A stretch of 64,000 nt of DNA from Liolophura sinensis (GCF_032854445.1 NC_088306.1:3530373-3594372), one strand, 5' to 3'. Shown: positions 43,850 to 57,025, counted from the first letter of the stretch. Notes: generated by a model not told the origin, from the letters alone. Numbers and translations: made by a program.

Positions 43850-44550
43850 GATGCAATCAGTCAGTCGTATTACACTGACATGACACCTGTCTCAGTCGCA
43901 TAACACAGACACCAAGCATAACACCAGACATGACGTCAGTCTCAGTCACAGTATATATACACAAGACATGACACCAACCTCAGTCGCATTATACAGGCAA
44001 CAGGCATGACAACAGTCACAGTCGTACTGTAGACACCAAACATAATACCCTCTCATTCATAACACCATGACATCAAACGTGACACCACGCCTAGTCACAT
44101 TATACGGACACCAAACATAACACCTCTCTCAGATTACACTGACACCAGACATGACACGATATATAGACACTAGACATTACTCCACTCTCATTCACATTAT
44201 AAAGACACTAGACATCAATCTTAGTCAAATTACACGGACACCAGACGTGACACCGGTCTCAATTACACTATACCAACACCAGACATGACATCAGTCCCAC
44301 GACATCATGACATCACTCACATTGTACATATACCAGATATGAAACGGTCTCATTCAAAATATACTGACACCTGATATGACGCCCGATTACTCGTATTATA
44401 TTGACACCAGGCATGACGCCTCTCCCAGCAGCATTACCGTGACACCAGTTTCTGTCGCATTATGCATGACATCATTCTCGATCACATTATACGGATACCA
44501 GACATGACACCAGTCTAAGTCATATTGTACTGACACCAGCTCTACTCGTA
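43850..44550. repeat. Diverged minisatellite, about 37-bp unit
   Basis: Loose copies of ACACCAGACATGACACCAGT + CTCAGTCACATTATAC, about 18 of them, with many indels. Clearly older than its neighbours. Confidence 0.8.
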
Positions 44551-44585
44551 ACTGGCCTAGCTCTCTGTTACACAGTTAATGAGAC

Positions 44586-44763
44586 ACGTATAACAGGCTT
44601 TATTTATTTTATTTCACTGGTGTTTTAAGCCGTACTCATGAATATTTCACTTATGCGAAGGCGGCCAGCATTATGGTGGGAGGAAACCGGGCAGAGCCAG
44701 GGGATAACACACGACCACCCGCACGTTGCTACAAGACCTTCCCATCTACGTATAACAGGCTTT
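44586..44763 (-). repeat. 5'-truncated SINE with target-site duplication
   Basis: A SINE 3' half at 44602-44747 is flanked by ACGTATAACAGGCTTT at 44586-44601 and 44748-44763: an exact 16-bp duplication. This shows insertion by target-primed retrotransposition. Confidence 0.93.
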
Positions 44764-46124
44764 GGCCATGTAGTTCATATATATCTAACCGTGCAGTGGG
44801 TTGTGTTGGTCTTCATGTGCTGATAGCACCCAGGCAGTTTTCTATATACACTGTAGCACAGTTGTTCCATTTGCTTTAATGCATATCTTCTTTGCATTAC
44901 ATGCCGCATTCAGTAACATGTCTGAGGGTTAAAGCCATACCGCATTTAACAGTGTGCAAAAGTTATTTAAACAAAACCCACGGAAACAATATATTTGTTA
45001 CACCAATAAGCTGTTCGGTAAATAAATGCGTTTAAATGTTTGAATTCCTATTAAACCGTAGACATTATAACGCGATTTAACGTTTCATTTAAGGTCCAAA
45101 CTCGCGTCATAGTATAAACCTTGTGTGCTTAAGACGGGCAGTGTTAGCTAAGCTGCCGGGGTGCAGCAGTTTCTGAAATATCCAGACCAATATCAACATT
45201 AATACATAACATCTTTCCGTTTCCGCATATGTTTGTCAATATGTCAACAATAAGTTTACGGCACACATTGAAGTCGTTCGCAATGTGAACCAATAGGCTA
45301 ACGTTAGAGTACACAGAATATGGGCATGTTACATATTTTCGCAGGTGATTTCGGAATATCAGTCTCTTAATGTGTAACAGTGGACATGGGCATCGATTTA
45401 ATTTTGCTTTTTAACTTTTTCGGTAAACTAGGAAAACCTAGTGTCCCAACGATAGCTTGATTGCATAAGTTAGTCTTTTGTATGGACAGTATATAGGTCA
45501 TTGCGAAGCAATCCACATTTTTTCTGGATGACAATCCGTTATCTTTTTCCTCGCAGTGGCGATTCAGGTGCAAGCAGGATTGTCTTATAGTGCACGACTA
45601 CGTCACCGTTTGTTCACAAGTCATCACGGGAATATTGACAATAGACTATACAGCTTACAACTATCCAAATTACAAATCAGGCCGTCAACCGATAAAAAAA
45701 TAATCAAAATCTGATCCGCAAACAACAGTTTCGATTTTCTTTTTAAAAAATTAACATCAATAAAAAATATACATAATTTTATCGGAAGATTTTTGCCTGG
45801 TAGAAGTAGTCAGTAGTTTCTAGAGATGTTTACCAAATCCGATGCGTCAAATCCAGATTGATGTAGTCTACAGCAATTTAGGTTTAAATTCTGAAAGTTC
45901 TGATTTAGACGGGAAAGGTTCTCCATTCTACGTAACACACCGACACGGGAAGATTATCGAGTTGCTTTTTCACACGATTTTCCACGATTTTTGAAACTCA
46001 GGCGTTTTATGTGTTTTCACTTCAGCCTTTTCAGTTCTTATCCACGTCACCCCGGACTCATCTTGGTTCGTGGTGGGTAAAACCTCTTAAAAAACCCTTA
46101 ACGACTGATTACACATCGTAAATG
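44764..46124. other. Unassigned
   Basis: No gene, array or element recognised. Confidence 0.45.
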
Positions 46125-46700
46125 TATATAACCAATCTCACTACAGTCATATCTAGTTGCGGACTTGTCACTTACAAGATCTGAGGTAATACAAACCTCA
46201 CTACAGTCACATCTAATAGATGTTCGTTTTAAACTGACTTGTCACTAACAAGATCTCAGGTAATACAAACTTCACTACAGTCACATCTAATAGATGTTCG
46301 TTTTAAACTGACTTGTCACTAACAAGATCTGAGGTAACACAAATCCCACTACAGTCACATCTAATAGATGTTCGTTTTAAACTGACTTGTCACTAACAAG
46401 ATCTGAGGTAACACAAATCCCACTACAGTCACATCTAATAGATGTTCGTTTTAAACTGACATATCTCTAAGAAGACCTGAAGTAACACCAACCTCACTAC
46501 AGTCACATCTAGTAGCTGTTCCTTATACTGACTTGTCACTAACAAGGTGTCAGGTAACATCAACATCACTACAGTCACATCTAGTAGCTGTTCCTTATAC
46601 TGACTTGTCACTAACAAGATCTGAGGTAACACCGACCTCACTACAGTCACATCTAGTAGCTTTTCCCTATACTAATCGAACTACAGACTGACCAGGTAGC
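46125..46700. repeat. Minisatellite, about 74-bp unit, 7-8 copies
   Basis: ACTGACTTGTCACTAACAAG + ATCTGAGGTAACACAAATCC + CACTACAGTCACATCTAATA and GATGTTCGTTTTAA. Copies to the right use AGCTGTTCCTTAT and are about 4 bp shorter. Confidence 0.92.
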
Positions 46701-46910
46701 CGCTCCCTATACTGAGTTGTCCCTTAGGTTCTGAGATCTGAGGTTATCCCAGTCTGTTACGAGTTTACTATTACGAATCAGAAAAAGTCTACTAACTGCA
46801 TTTTCCTTTTAAGAATATTGACTGAGGACCATCCCTGTGTAGAGTTTGTGTTCTTATTTATTCATTTTACAGAGAGATGAAGATAAGCGACTGGTAAAAA
46901 AGAAATTAAC

Positions 46911-48307
46911 CATAGGATTGAAGGTTTATCATGTGCCTATTGAGATTTGGTGATGGGAATAAAGGTTTATCATGTGCCTATTGAGATTTGGTGATGGGAA
47001 TACAGGTTTATCATGTGCCTATTGAGATTTGGTGATGGGAATAAAGGTTTATCATGTGCCTATTGAGATTTGGTGATGGGAATAAAGGTTTATCATGTGC
47101 CTATTGAGATTTGGTGATGGGAATAAAGGTTTATCATGTGCTTATTGAGATTTGGTGATAGGATTGAAGGTTTATCATGTGCTTATTGAGATTTGGTGAT
47201 GGGAATAAAGGTTTATCATGTGCTTATTGAGATTTGGTGATGGGAATAAAGGTTTATCATGTGCCTATTGAGACTTGGTGATGGGAATAAAGGTTTATCA
47301 TGTGCCTATTGAGATTTGGTGATGGGAATAAAGGTTTATCATGTGCTTATTGAGATTTGGTGATGGGAATAAAGGTTTATCATGTGCTTATTGAGATTTG
47401 GTGATGGGAATAAAGGTTTATCATGTGCCTATTGAGATTTGGTGATGGGAATACAGGTTTATCATGTGCCTATTGAGATTTGGTGATGGGAATAAAGGTT
47501 TATCATGTGCCTATTGAGATTTGGTGATGGGAATAAAGGTTTATCATGTGCCTATTGAGATTTGGTGATGGGAATAAAGGTTTATCATGTGCCTATTGAG
47601 ATTTGGTGATGGGAATAAAGGTTTATCATGTGCCTATTGAGATTTGGTGATAGGATTGAAGGTTTATCATGTGCTTATTGAGATATGGTGATGGGAATAA
47701 AGGTTTATCATGTGCTTATTGAGATTTGGTGATGGGAATAAAGGTTTATCATGTGCTTATTGAGATTTGGTGATGGGAATAAAGGTTTATCATGTGCCTA
47801 TTGAGATTTGGTGATGGGAATAAAGGTTTATCATGTGCTTATTGAGATTTGGTGATGGGAATAAAGGTTTATCATGTGCTTATTGAGATTTGGTGATGGG
47901 AATAAAGGTTTATCATGTGCCTATTGAGATTTGGTGATGGAAATAAAGGTTTATCATGTGCCTATTGAGATTTGGTGATGGGAATACAGGTTTATCATGT
48001 GCCTATTGAGATTTGGTGATGGGAATAAAGGTTTATCATGTGCTTATTGAGATTTGGTGATAGGATTGAAGGTTTATCATGTGCCTATTGAGATTTGGTG
48101 ATGGGAATAAAGGTTTATCATGTGCCTATTGAGATTTGGTGATAGGATTGAAGGTTTATCATGTGCCTATTGAGATTTGGTGATGGGAATAAAGGTTTAT
48201 CATGTGCCTACTGAGATTTGGTGATGGGAATAAAGGTTTATCATGTGCCTATTGAGATTTGGGGATGGGAATAAAGGTTTATCATGTGCCTATTGAGATT
48301 TGGTGAT
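46911..48307. repeat. Minisatellite, 41-bp unit, about 34 copies (1.4 kb)
   Basis: GGTTTATCATGTGCCTATTG + AGATTTGGTGATGGGAATAAA. Extremely uniform. Variants are few and shared between copies: CCT/CTT in the first half and GGGAATAAA/AGGATTGAA or ATACA in the second, so copies fall into a small set of types. Confidence 0.96.
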
Positions 48308-48997
48308 CTTCTCCTGGATCTACCCAATTCCTTCCACCTGTATCATCCGGCGTGTTTTAACGGAAGCCTCTGGCTTACGGCGCAACATACTAACACTAAC
48401 CACAAAACAGACATAAACGCAACGGAATTAGACGTTTAATTCCTTATATTTAACAGCATTTGCCCCCCCCCCCACCTCAGCCCTCACCCCTCCACACAGA
48501 CAATCCTACCCCCTGTCATATCAATGAAATATTCTGCAGTGCGATTTTAAAAAATTAAATTACACTATATGAGAAAAACACGTTGTGTTTGCACGATAGT
48601 TGTTGGTAAAAACCTGTGAGCCTGTGCTGTTGTTTAGGTCTGGCGGTTAACTGCTGTGCGGTTAGCGTTTTTCACACTGATAAGAAGCGTAGTGACATCT
48701 CCAGGTTTTCCATGACCAACACCACTCACTATTCGAACTGTCTCGGAATTTTTTCACATTTTTGTCCTGAGGACACCCCTAAAATGTAAGCTTTTACAGA
48801 CTTGGATAAACACACACCCAGGGATATTTAATTTCTCGCCGGATGTCTCTCTTGGCCGGGACTCAGCCTGTACTACAGACAATCGCCAAGCCGGCCCCTG
48901 ATAACAGCAGACTATTGCCGGGCAGCGGTCACGTGATGTATTGTCGGTGGCTTTAAGAACTAGCGGGGACTTTTGTGTATCAGTCTGGGAACGCATG
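48308..48997. other. Unassigned; upstream of a candidate core promoter
   Basis: A C tract (GCCCCCCCCCCC) at about 48463. From 48840 the composition rises in G+C (GCCGGCCCC, GCCGGGCAGCGGTCACGTG with an E-box CACGTG at about 48928), as in a promoter region. Confidence 0.35.
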
Positions 48998-49093
48998 TAT
49001 ATAAGTAGGATTCGTTTAACATTAGAGTTAATTCTATACCGCTTTACTTCTCTATCCGGCAGTTCAGATCAACATGTCAGCGTCAAGAAGTGG
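48998..49093 (+). promoter_or_regulatory. Candidate TATA promoter and short first coding exon
   Basis: TATATAAG at 48998-49005; a start site would be expected near 49030. ATG at 49074 has A at -3 and encodes MSASRS before a possible donor at 49093|49094 (GTGG|GTAGGC). The reading frame meets TAG right after, so the exon only makes sense if that donor is used. The downstream exons are not found; the next 3 kb are tandem arrays. Confidence 0.28.
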
Positions 49094-49204
49094 GTAGGCT
49101 ACCCTTAAGGTGACGGATGCTGACGCAGATGTACAGCTGGTTGACATGATTTACCGATTCACGTGACTGTCCCTTGGTATGTGGAGGTAAGAGCCTATGT
49201 TATC

Positions 49205-49985
49205 ACAGATAGTGTATGCACTACTATTGTTGTATTAACTACCATTATTGTAGTAACTACCATTATTGTAGTAACTACCATTATTGTAGAAGGCCTATCT
49301 ACCATTACCATTGTAATTACTACTTTTGTAGTAACTACCATTATTGCAGTAACAACCATTATTATAGTAATTACTGTTTTTTGGAGTACCCACCATTATT
49401 GTAGTAGGTACCATTCTTATAGTAACTACCATTATTGCAGTAACAACCATTATTGTAGTTATTACTTTTTTTGGAGTACCCACCAGTATTGTAGTAGGTA
49501 CCATTCTTATAGTAACTACCATTATTGCAGTAACAACCATTATTGTAGTAATTACTTTTTTTTGGAGTACCCACCAGTATTGTAGTAGGTACCATTCTTA
49601 CAGTAACTACCATTATTGCAGTAACAACCATTATTGTAGTAATTACTCTTTTTGCAGTACCCACCAGTATTGTAGTAGGTACCATTCTTATAGTAACTAC
49701 CATTATTGCAGTAACAACCATTATTGTAATAATTACTTTTTTTGGAGTACCCACCAGTATTGTAGTAGGTACCATTCTTATAATAACTACCATTATTGCA
49801 GTAACTACCATTATTATAGTAATTACTTTTTTTTGGAGTACCCACCAGTATTGTAGTAGGTACCATTCTTACAGTAACTACCATTATTGCAGTAACAACC
49901 ATTATTGTAGTAATTACTTTTTTTGGAGTACCCACCAGTATTGTAGTAGGTACCATTCTTATAGTAACTACCATTATTACTTTTT
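49205..49985. repeat. Higher-order repeat: 90-bp units made of five 18-bp monomers
   Basis: GGAGTACCCACC recurs at about 49383, 49473, 49564, 49654, 49744, 49835 and 49925 (spacing 90-91). Each unit has five related 18-mers: GTAACTACCATTATTGCA, GTAACAACCATTATTGTA, GTAATTACTTTTTTTGGA, GTACCCACCAGTATTGTA, GTAGGTACCATTCTTATA. The left part (49220-49380) holds simpler, unordered monomers. Confidence 0.93.
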
Positions 49986-50159
49986 TTTGTAGTGTAACGA
50001 TGGGAAAAATTCGTTTTAAAATCACCATAAGCATGCCTAAATCATTTTCTTTCACACTGTTACTCTAGCATCATCCATCATGTTATCGCCTTTTTCTCTG
50101 CATTCTTTCACTTTCGTATCATGGTTTATTTTATACTCTAATTCTGATTTACTACACAA

Positions 50160-52085
50160 GATATTGGCTTGATTCGCCGTAAAGACAGACCTGCATCTTA
50201 GAATCACACTTAACACCTTATGAGAGGACGACGTTGGCTTGATTCGCCATAAAGACAGACCCGGATCTTAAAATCGGCACTTAACACCTTACACACGACA
50301 ACATTGGCTTGATTCGCCATGAAGACAGACCTGCATCTTAGAATCACACTTAACACCTTACACAAGACGATGTTGGCTTGATTCGCCATAAAGACAGACC
50401 TGCATCTTAGAATCACACTTAACACCTTACACACGACGATGTTGGTTTGATTCGCCATAAAGACAGACCTGCATCTTAGAATCGGCACTTAACACCTTAC
50501 ACACGACAACATTGGCTTGATTCACCATGAAGACAGACCCGCATCTTAGAATCACACTAAACACCTTACACAAGACGATGTTGGCTTGATTCGCCATAAA
50601 GACAGACCTGCACCTTAGAATCGCACTTAACACTTTACAAAAGACAACATTGGCTTGATTCGCCATAAAGACAGACCTGCATCTTAGAATCACACTTAAC
50701 ACCTTACACACGACGATGTTGGTTTGATTAGCCATAAAGACACACCTGCATCTTAGAATCACACTTAACGCCTTACACAAGACGATGTTGGCTTGATTCG
50801 CCATAAAGACAGACCCGCATCTTAGAATCACACTTAACACCTTACACAAGACGATGTTGGCTTGATTCGCCATAAAGACAGACCCGCATCTTAGAATCGC
50901 ACTTAACACCTTACACAAGACGATGTTGGCTTGATTCGCCATAAAGACAGACCTGCATCTTAGAATCACACTTAACACCTTACACAAGACGATGTTGGCT
51001 TGATTCGCCATAAAGACAGACCCGCATCTTAGAATCACACTAAACACCTTACACAAGACGATGTTGGCTTGATTCGCCATAAAGACAGACTTGCATCTTA
51101 GAATCGCACTTAACACTTTACACACGACAACATTGGCTTGATTCGCCATAAAGACAGACCTGCACCTTAGAATCACACTTAACACCTTACACACGACAAT
51201 GTTGGCTTGATTCGCCATAAAGACAGACCCGCATCTTAGAATCACACTTAACACCTTATACAAGACGATGTTGGCTTGATTCGCCATAAAGACCGACCCG
51301 CATCTTAGAATCACACTTAACACCTTACACAAGACGATGTTGGCTTGATTCGCCATAAAGAAAGACCCGCATCTTAGAATCACACTTAACACCTTACACA
51401 AGACGATGTTGGTTTGATTCGCCATAAAGACAGACCTGCACCTTAGAATCACACTTAACACCTTACACAAGACGATGTTGGCTTGATTTGCCATATAGAC
51501 CGACCTGCATCTTAGAATCGCACTTAGCACCTTACACACGACGATGTTGGCTTGATTAGCCATAAAGACACACCTGCATCTTAGAATCACACTTAACACC
51601 TTACACAAGACGATGTTGCCGTGATTCGCCATAAAGACAGACCCGCATCTTAGAATCGGCACTTAACACCTTACACACGACAACATTGGCTTGACTCGCC
51701 ATAGAGATGCAGATCTTAGAATCGCACTTAACACCTTACACAAGACGATGTTGGCTTGATTCGCCATAAAGACAGACCCGCATCTTAGAATCACACTTAA
51801 CACCTTACACAAGACGATGTTGGCTTGATTCGCCATAAAGACAGACCTGCATCTTAGAATCACACTTAACACCTTACACAAGACGATGTTGGTTTGATTC
51901 GTCATAAAGACACACCTGCATCTTAGAATCACACTTAACACCTTACACAAGACGATATTGGTTTGATTCGCCATAAAGACAGACCTGCACCTTAGAATCA
52001 CACTTAACACCTTACACACGACGATGTTGGTTTGATTCGCCATAAAGACAGACCCGCATCTTAGAATCGCACTTAACACCTGTTG
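50160..52085. repeat. Minisatellite, 69-bp unit, about 28 copies (1.9 kb)
   Basis: GATGTTGGCTTGATTCGCCA + TAAAGACAGACCTGCATCTT + AGAATCACACTTAACACC + TTACACAAGAC. 69 is a multiple of 3, and one minus-strand frame is open almost end to end (52079-51663, 51662-50427, 50488-50210), giving a 23-residue peptide repeat CKVLSVILRCGSVFMANQAN. Variation between copies includes amino-acid changes (CRS/CGS) and I see no splice or start signal, so translation is doubtful. Confidence 0.95.
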
Positions 52086-55000
52086 ATCAAATAAACACTG
52101 AAGTTAATAATGTGACCTAGTTCACTCTGTGTTCATTCATTCCTGTTTGTTTTAAACTTTGTGTCCCTAAATAACTCATTCAGCAAGAAATTCGCCGAAT
52201 CTAGCTATTCATAGCTGAGACCCTTTGACAAGAAAAAAATGGGGGTTTAAGAAGCCTTTATTCTTAAAATGTCTCTCGTCAGAACTTATGTTATTTACTT
52301 CTGTCTATCTCTCGGCCCAATGTGAGACGGTGAAAGCTTTACAGCGTGTCAGATTTTAACCTAAAGAAATCACGTGACTGTAATCACGTATTTTGATCTA
52401 ATTCAGCACGACCTTATCCCTCGTGTTGAATCAGGTGGCCATGTTGGTTACAGAAACAGTTGTAATTAAAGCTCAACTTCGATGCATGTTTGGATTGTCA
52501 ACAACTTATGTATTAACAAGCTACACGATCTGGATACTGATTTCATTCATTCGTCTTTCCAACATAACTGAAAATTGTGATTTCTTCTCTTTTTCTCTCT
52601 ATGAATCCGTCCTAATTTCTTACTTTATATACTATCTTAGTTTTGGGAACTGGCCTTGCGCTTATTGACACGGAACGTCCATAATTTTGGTTGATTATGC
52701 ATTCGTTGTTTATTATCTAGTAGCAAATATTAGAACAGATGAAATCCACTTTTGCTTTTCAATTCTTGAAACGCGTACAGGTGGCTTTCAGACAATTTAC
52801 TTCATGTAATTAACGTCATGTCTTGTAGTATCATAGTTTTTTGTGCCGAAAATACTGATGGGACTGGAAGCTTTTTTTCTCTTCTTTTTGTATAGTGGGT
52901 TTCCTTTTGAAATGCACATGAGTCGGATCTTTTGAACGAACATGCGTTATTTTTCTACGTTCTTCTACACTTTTTTGTACGTGAATTTTAAATGCAACTC
53001 AGACTTGTACATTTTGGGTTCTTTGAGACATGTCTTTTGCTTTTTGTTTTTGATATTTGCTTGTTAAGAGTGCGAGTAGCTACAGCTTGGTCATTCCAAA
53101 TAAATACAGTGTCTTTGAGAAAAGATGTTATCAGTTACCAAAATTTCTGGCACTTATGCAAAATTCCCAGACTCACAACAAGAACAGGACCCTTGAGACA
53201 TATTCGTGGAGAGCTGGCATTTCAAACATCGGTTCATCACACAGCCGAGAATTTTACCCGATGGGCCTGGTCCTCTGTATCGCTAAGCTTCGCGTCTCTC
53301 CAAGGATTCTTAATTTTCAGACATTCACCAAATCAAGTAGCCGGCTGTTTACACGAGAACTTTGTGGAAATCCCGCGAGACTGGGCTTCGTCTTCTCATC
53401 AACGGCAGTGTTTTGAGGGTAAAAGCTTACCGTTGTTTTCACTGGCTGGAGCAATGTATTTGTTTTGGGCGATAAGCTAGAAACTGCCTGCAATGATTTA
53501 CAAACTTTACGGGCGTTAACAGATGTTAAGAAGAATTGCTCTGTCCAAGTTTAATGGTTGCCAGATTTGTTAAAGCGTAGCCTCGGATTTGGAAATTCTC
53601 CACATTGTCCCCGTCACCACCCTCCTTCCACATTTCTCTGGTCAAGCAAGATGGTAATAAGTGGTGACAGCATACGCCTTGAGCAAACACTGCCGTGTTA
53701 GACGTATTAAATTGTTTAAGTTACCTGCCCAAAGTCGGGGGTTTACTACCACCACTAGTTCCCTTCACCCGTAAAACTGCCAGTCGTCCTATAGGCCTAT
53801 AAAACGGTCCTTGCTTAGTTTATGTTATTTTTAGTGTGACAACATTCCAACATTTTTTTGGTAATTTTACACCACATCTAATGAATCTCTATCAACATAG
53901 CTGTACGTGTTTTTTCCCAACTAATTGTGCTTTAGTTATTGCGCAAGCGATCAGTTGTCAGTTATTATTTTGAAGTATTTACACGAGAATAAAACTCTAG
54001 CTGAAGTAAACTGAAAAAAGACAGGGTTTCCTCGCTTGTACACGTCTTTAATTACCATCAAACACACTGTTGTTGTTGCTCTTTTCTTACTGTGTCTACG
54101 CTGTTATCCTATATATTAGCACGTATTCCAACAAAAATAAATTAGTCAAAAGCGACCTGTAAATATGACAGGGCATGAGAATAATCGCCTTCCAACGAAC
54201 TTCGTCAGTTGTAATATGTGCCTTTCTGTACTGACTCGTTGCGAAGTCTGCTTACTTTGACATCTGGCCACTACAGCCAGACAAGCTTTCGATATTGCCA
54301 CACGTGTTTCCCAGAAAGCTCAAGCCTGCATACCGAGCACGTGTTTGTCGGAAATATCCTCTCCTCCCCAGGGACATAAACACCAGTAACAGGTACAAAC
54401 CTCTAGCTTTAGTGAGATTACGAGCGGGACCCTGTCATAGGATTAACATAAGAAGTTATGCACTGCTAGATACATCCTACAACCTCAACCAGTTCACGTG
54501 TGAAAGAGCAAATTTCATTTCAGTTCATACACCTGTTTTATCTGATATTTACGACAAAACTTCGTTGGTTGGGTTTGCCATTATCAGAGTTTCACAGAAA
54601 CTTAAATTTTATCCATCAAATGCATTGAGATTATGTATGAATCTTGCAGGGTTCTTTGTGGTCAAGTAGTTAAATGGTAATAGCTCGGTCACCAATAGCA
54701 GGCTTTTAGAATCCAACTGGCTCCAATGTCGTGCCTGAGGTATACTTAGACATGCTATGTCAGGCGGAGTGAAAAAAATTTTGATCGTCGAGAAATACAG
54801 CAGAACAGAGGAGACCTCATTGACGTACACCACTTCGTGAATTCAGCGTTTACATGCACAGGTGGACTTTAGGTAATTTCACAATTTTTGCGACTGTATG
54901 CGCTCATTTTATCATATACATGCACACTGTTTTATGTTTTATATGTTCTACCTTTTCAAAGATTTTTATGTCTGAAACTTTCAAAATATTTTCTAACCTT

Positions 55001-56329
55001 AGGATAGTGAATTTCTCATTGTTCACACAGAGAAACCCGTACTTCTGTGCATGCAGTCGTAATTTATTCTCTATTTGAGTATTCCAGACAATGTCTAGCT
55101 AAATATACAACTGCATCAATATCATGCTGAAGAATTTTGCGCTTATGCAATGGCGGCCATTTTAGGGGTTTGAACCCCCACCCTGTAAGTTAGCAGATTA
55201 GTAGAAAGAGTTAATATACGTATTGGGACAAGTTGTCGGAATAGATTTTATATAGAGGGATTTGCTGTTTTTGTGTTACATTCATTGAATGTATATTGAT
55301 TTCCAATGTGGCACCACATATCATGTAGTTTTATTGTTTTGTTTTCATCCCTGCTCATCAAATTCGATTGGTCGAATAATTGAAATATGACACGCGCTAT
55401 TTCACGCGTTAAACACGTTGTGACTTGTCCATTTCAGCGAGAGCGCTGAAGCCGTTAAGGTATACGTGTAAACACTCAGCCCTATCGAGGGACATATATA
55501 ACCCATCCCTTTGGAGGTTTACATGGTGACAAAATGATATGACAAAACAGCGCTCAAGCCAGCTTGAATTTTTGACATGTTATACAGAAAAAATACTGTG
55601 GTCTAATACAATCTCGCAAGTGTTTGTTTATATGTAATTTTTTTGGTCGATGTTTACTACATAAACAGTAAGACATATCAATACAACCTACATATAACTG
55701 GACTGAACGCATGGTGGGCATTCCAGCATTGCTATAGAGTGATTTGTTTCTTTCGCAAATTAAACAATCCGCGGTATCTGAAACTCTAGGAAGACTTGTT
55801 TTTTTCCCTTTCCTGTTTATTATGGCTCTAGCAACTCATTCTTGTGGTGGTGATGACGTAAAAGCGGTTGTTCTGAGAGACTGGGGCAGATTGTGGTGCG
55901 GGGAGTTCGGTGTAATTCAGTTGTTCCGTCTCGGATTTTCTCCCTTTCTGCTACTGCACAACCAGCCTCTTTCCCGTGAAATGCGGTTTGATTTCGCCGC
56001 GGGGGAAATCGGTCATCTATCTACCACAAGGAAAGATAGCACTTTTTTTTCGCTTCATACTATACGCAGCCGGATCGCGTTTCTGTTTGCCGTTAAATAA
56101 ATATCCAGCAGATGACAAAAATATGGAGCTATGTGTCTGACATGTCAAACTCTATCATTGCCAAGCTTCGTACACTTAAGAAGCACATGCCATCTCTCCT
56201 ACTGCGCAGCTGATATATATAACAGAGTGTGAGTTGTACTGAAGATGATGTATTTCAGTGATAAAATTGTATCACCACATTCATTCTGTTTTATCATTGT
56301 AATTTAGGGGATATACCCATCCAGATGCT
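52086..56329. other. Large unassigned stretch (4.2 kb)
   Basis: No array, SINE or recognised gene. Open stretches at 52992-53480 (162 codons) and 53057-53416 (119 codons) overlap in different frames; others lie at 54295-54669 and 55744-56100. None shows a domain, and two long overlapping frames argue for chance. 55140-55160 has a SINE-like scrap (CTTATGCAATGGCGGCC). Confidence 0.4.
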
Positions 56330-56439
56330 ATGAGAAACTTACACATCAACTGGTACAAATGTATCAGAAATGTTCATCGTGCTTTGATGCAAATCTCTCT
56401 ATACTGTCTAGTTTATTTGGGACAAATGTATTAGATTTG

Positions 56440-56720
56440 TTTCTAATACTTTAATACAAGTTTATCAAATTTGTTTCTAATACTTTAATACACGTCTTGG
56501 TACACGTCCATCAAAACTGTTCCCCATGCCTTGGTACACATCCATCACAACTGTTCCCCATGCCTTGGTACACGTCCATCAGAACTGTTTCCCATGCCTT
56601 GGTACACGTCCATCAAAACTGTTCCCTATACTAAAGTGCGCGTGCTTCAAAATTATTCCTTATATTAAAGTGCACGTCCATCAAAACTGTTCACCATAAT
56701 TTGGTACACGTATATAAAAA
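56440..56720. repeat. Minisatellite, 34-bp unit, about 8 copies
   Basis: CCATGCCTTGGTACACGTCC + ATCAAAACTGTTCC. GGTACAC starts at 56499, 56533, 56567 and 56601. Both edges decay gradually. Confidence 0.9.
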
Positions 56721-56773
56721 CCGTTTCTGTATGTTTGCACAAATGTGTTAAAACTTCACATACTTTCACACAA

Positions 56774-56932
56774 ACACGTGGGAACGTCTTCCAGTAACCT
56801 GCGGATGGTCGTGGGTTTCCCCTGGGCTCTGCCCGGTTTCCTCCCACCATAATGTTGGCTGCCGTCGTATAAGTGAAATATTCTTCAGTACGTTGTAAAG
56901 CACTAATCAAATAAATAAATAAATAAATTCAT
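56774..56932 (+). repeat. SINE, body and tail
   Basis: CGTGGGAACGTCTTCCAGTA, GTTTCCCCTGGGCTCTGCCC, CACCATAATGTTGGCTGCCG, ending AATCAAATAAATAAATAAAT. 5'-truncated. Confidence 0.92.
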
Positions 56933-57025
56933 ACAAACATATCAAAACTGTTGAACATACTGCGGTGACAGTGAGTACAAGCTGTTCCCTATACCAAAGC
57001 ACACATATATCAAAACATTTCAATA

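Noticed and set aside
46911-48307. CRISPR-like array
   Set aside because: Units are contiguous copies with no unique spacers, and the context is an animal genome; this is a minisatellite.
49295-50055. Met/Val/Thr-rich and Asn/Tyr-rich minus-strand ORFs
   Set aside because: Explained by the 18/90-bp array; frames switch into one another through indels of the homopolymer T run.
52401-52431. 11-bp inverted repeat ATTCAGCACGA / TCGTGTTGAAT
   Set aside because: Short, contains one mismatch or G-U pair and has no associated feature.
52992-53480. 162-codon protein gene
   Set aside because: A second long frame (53057-53416) overlaps it, composition is aromatic-rich without any domain, and no splice or poly(A) context was seen.
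55744-56100. 118-codon protein gene
   Set aside because: No domain, no good start context and no homologue known to me; kept only as a note in the unassigned region.
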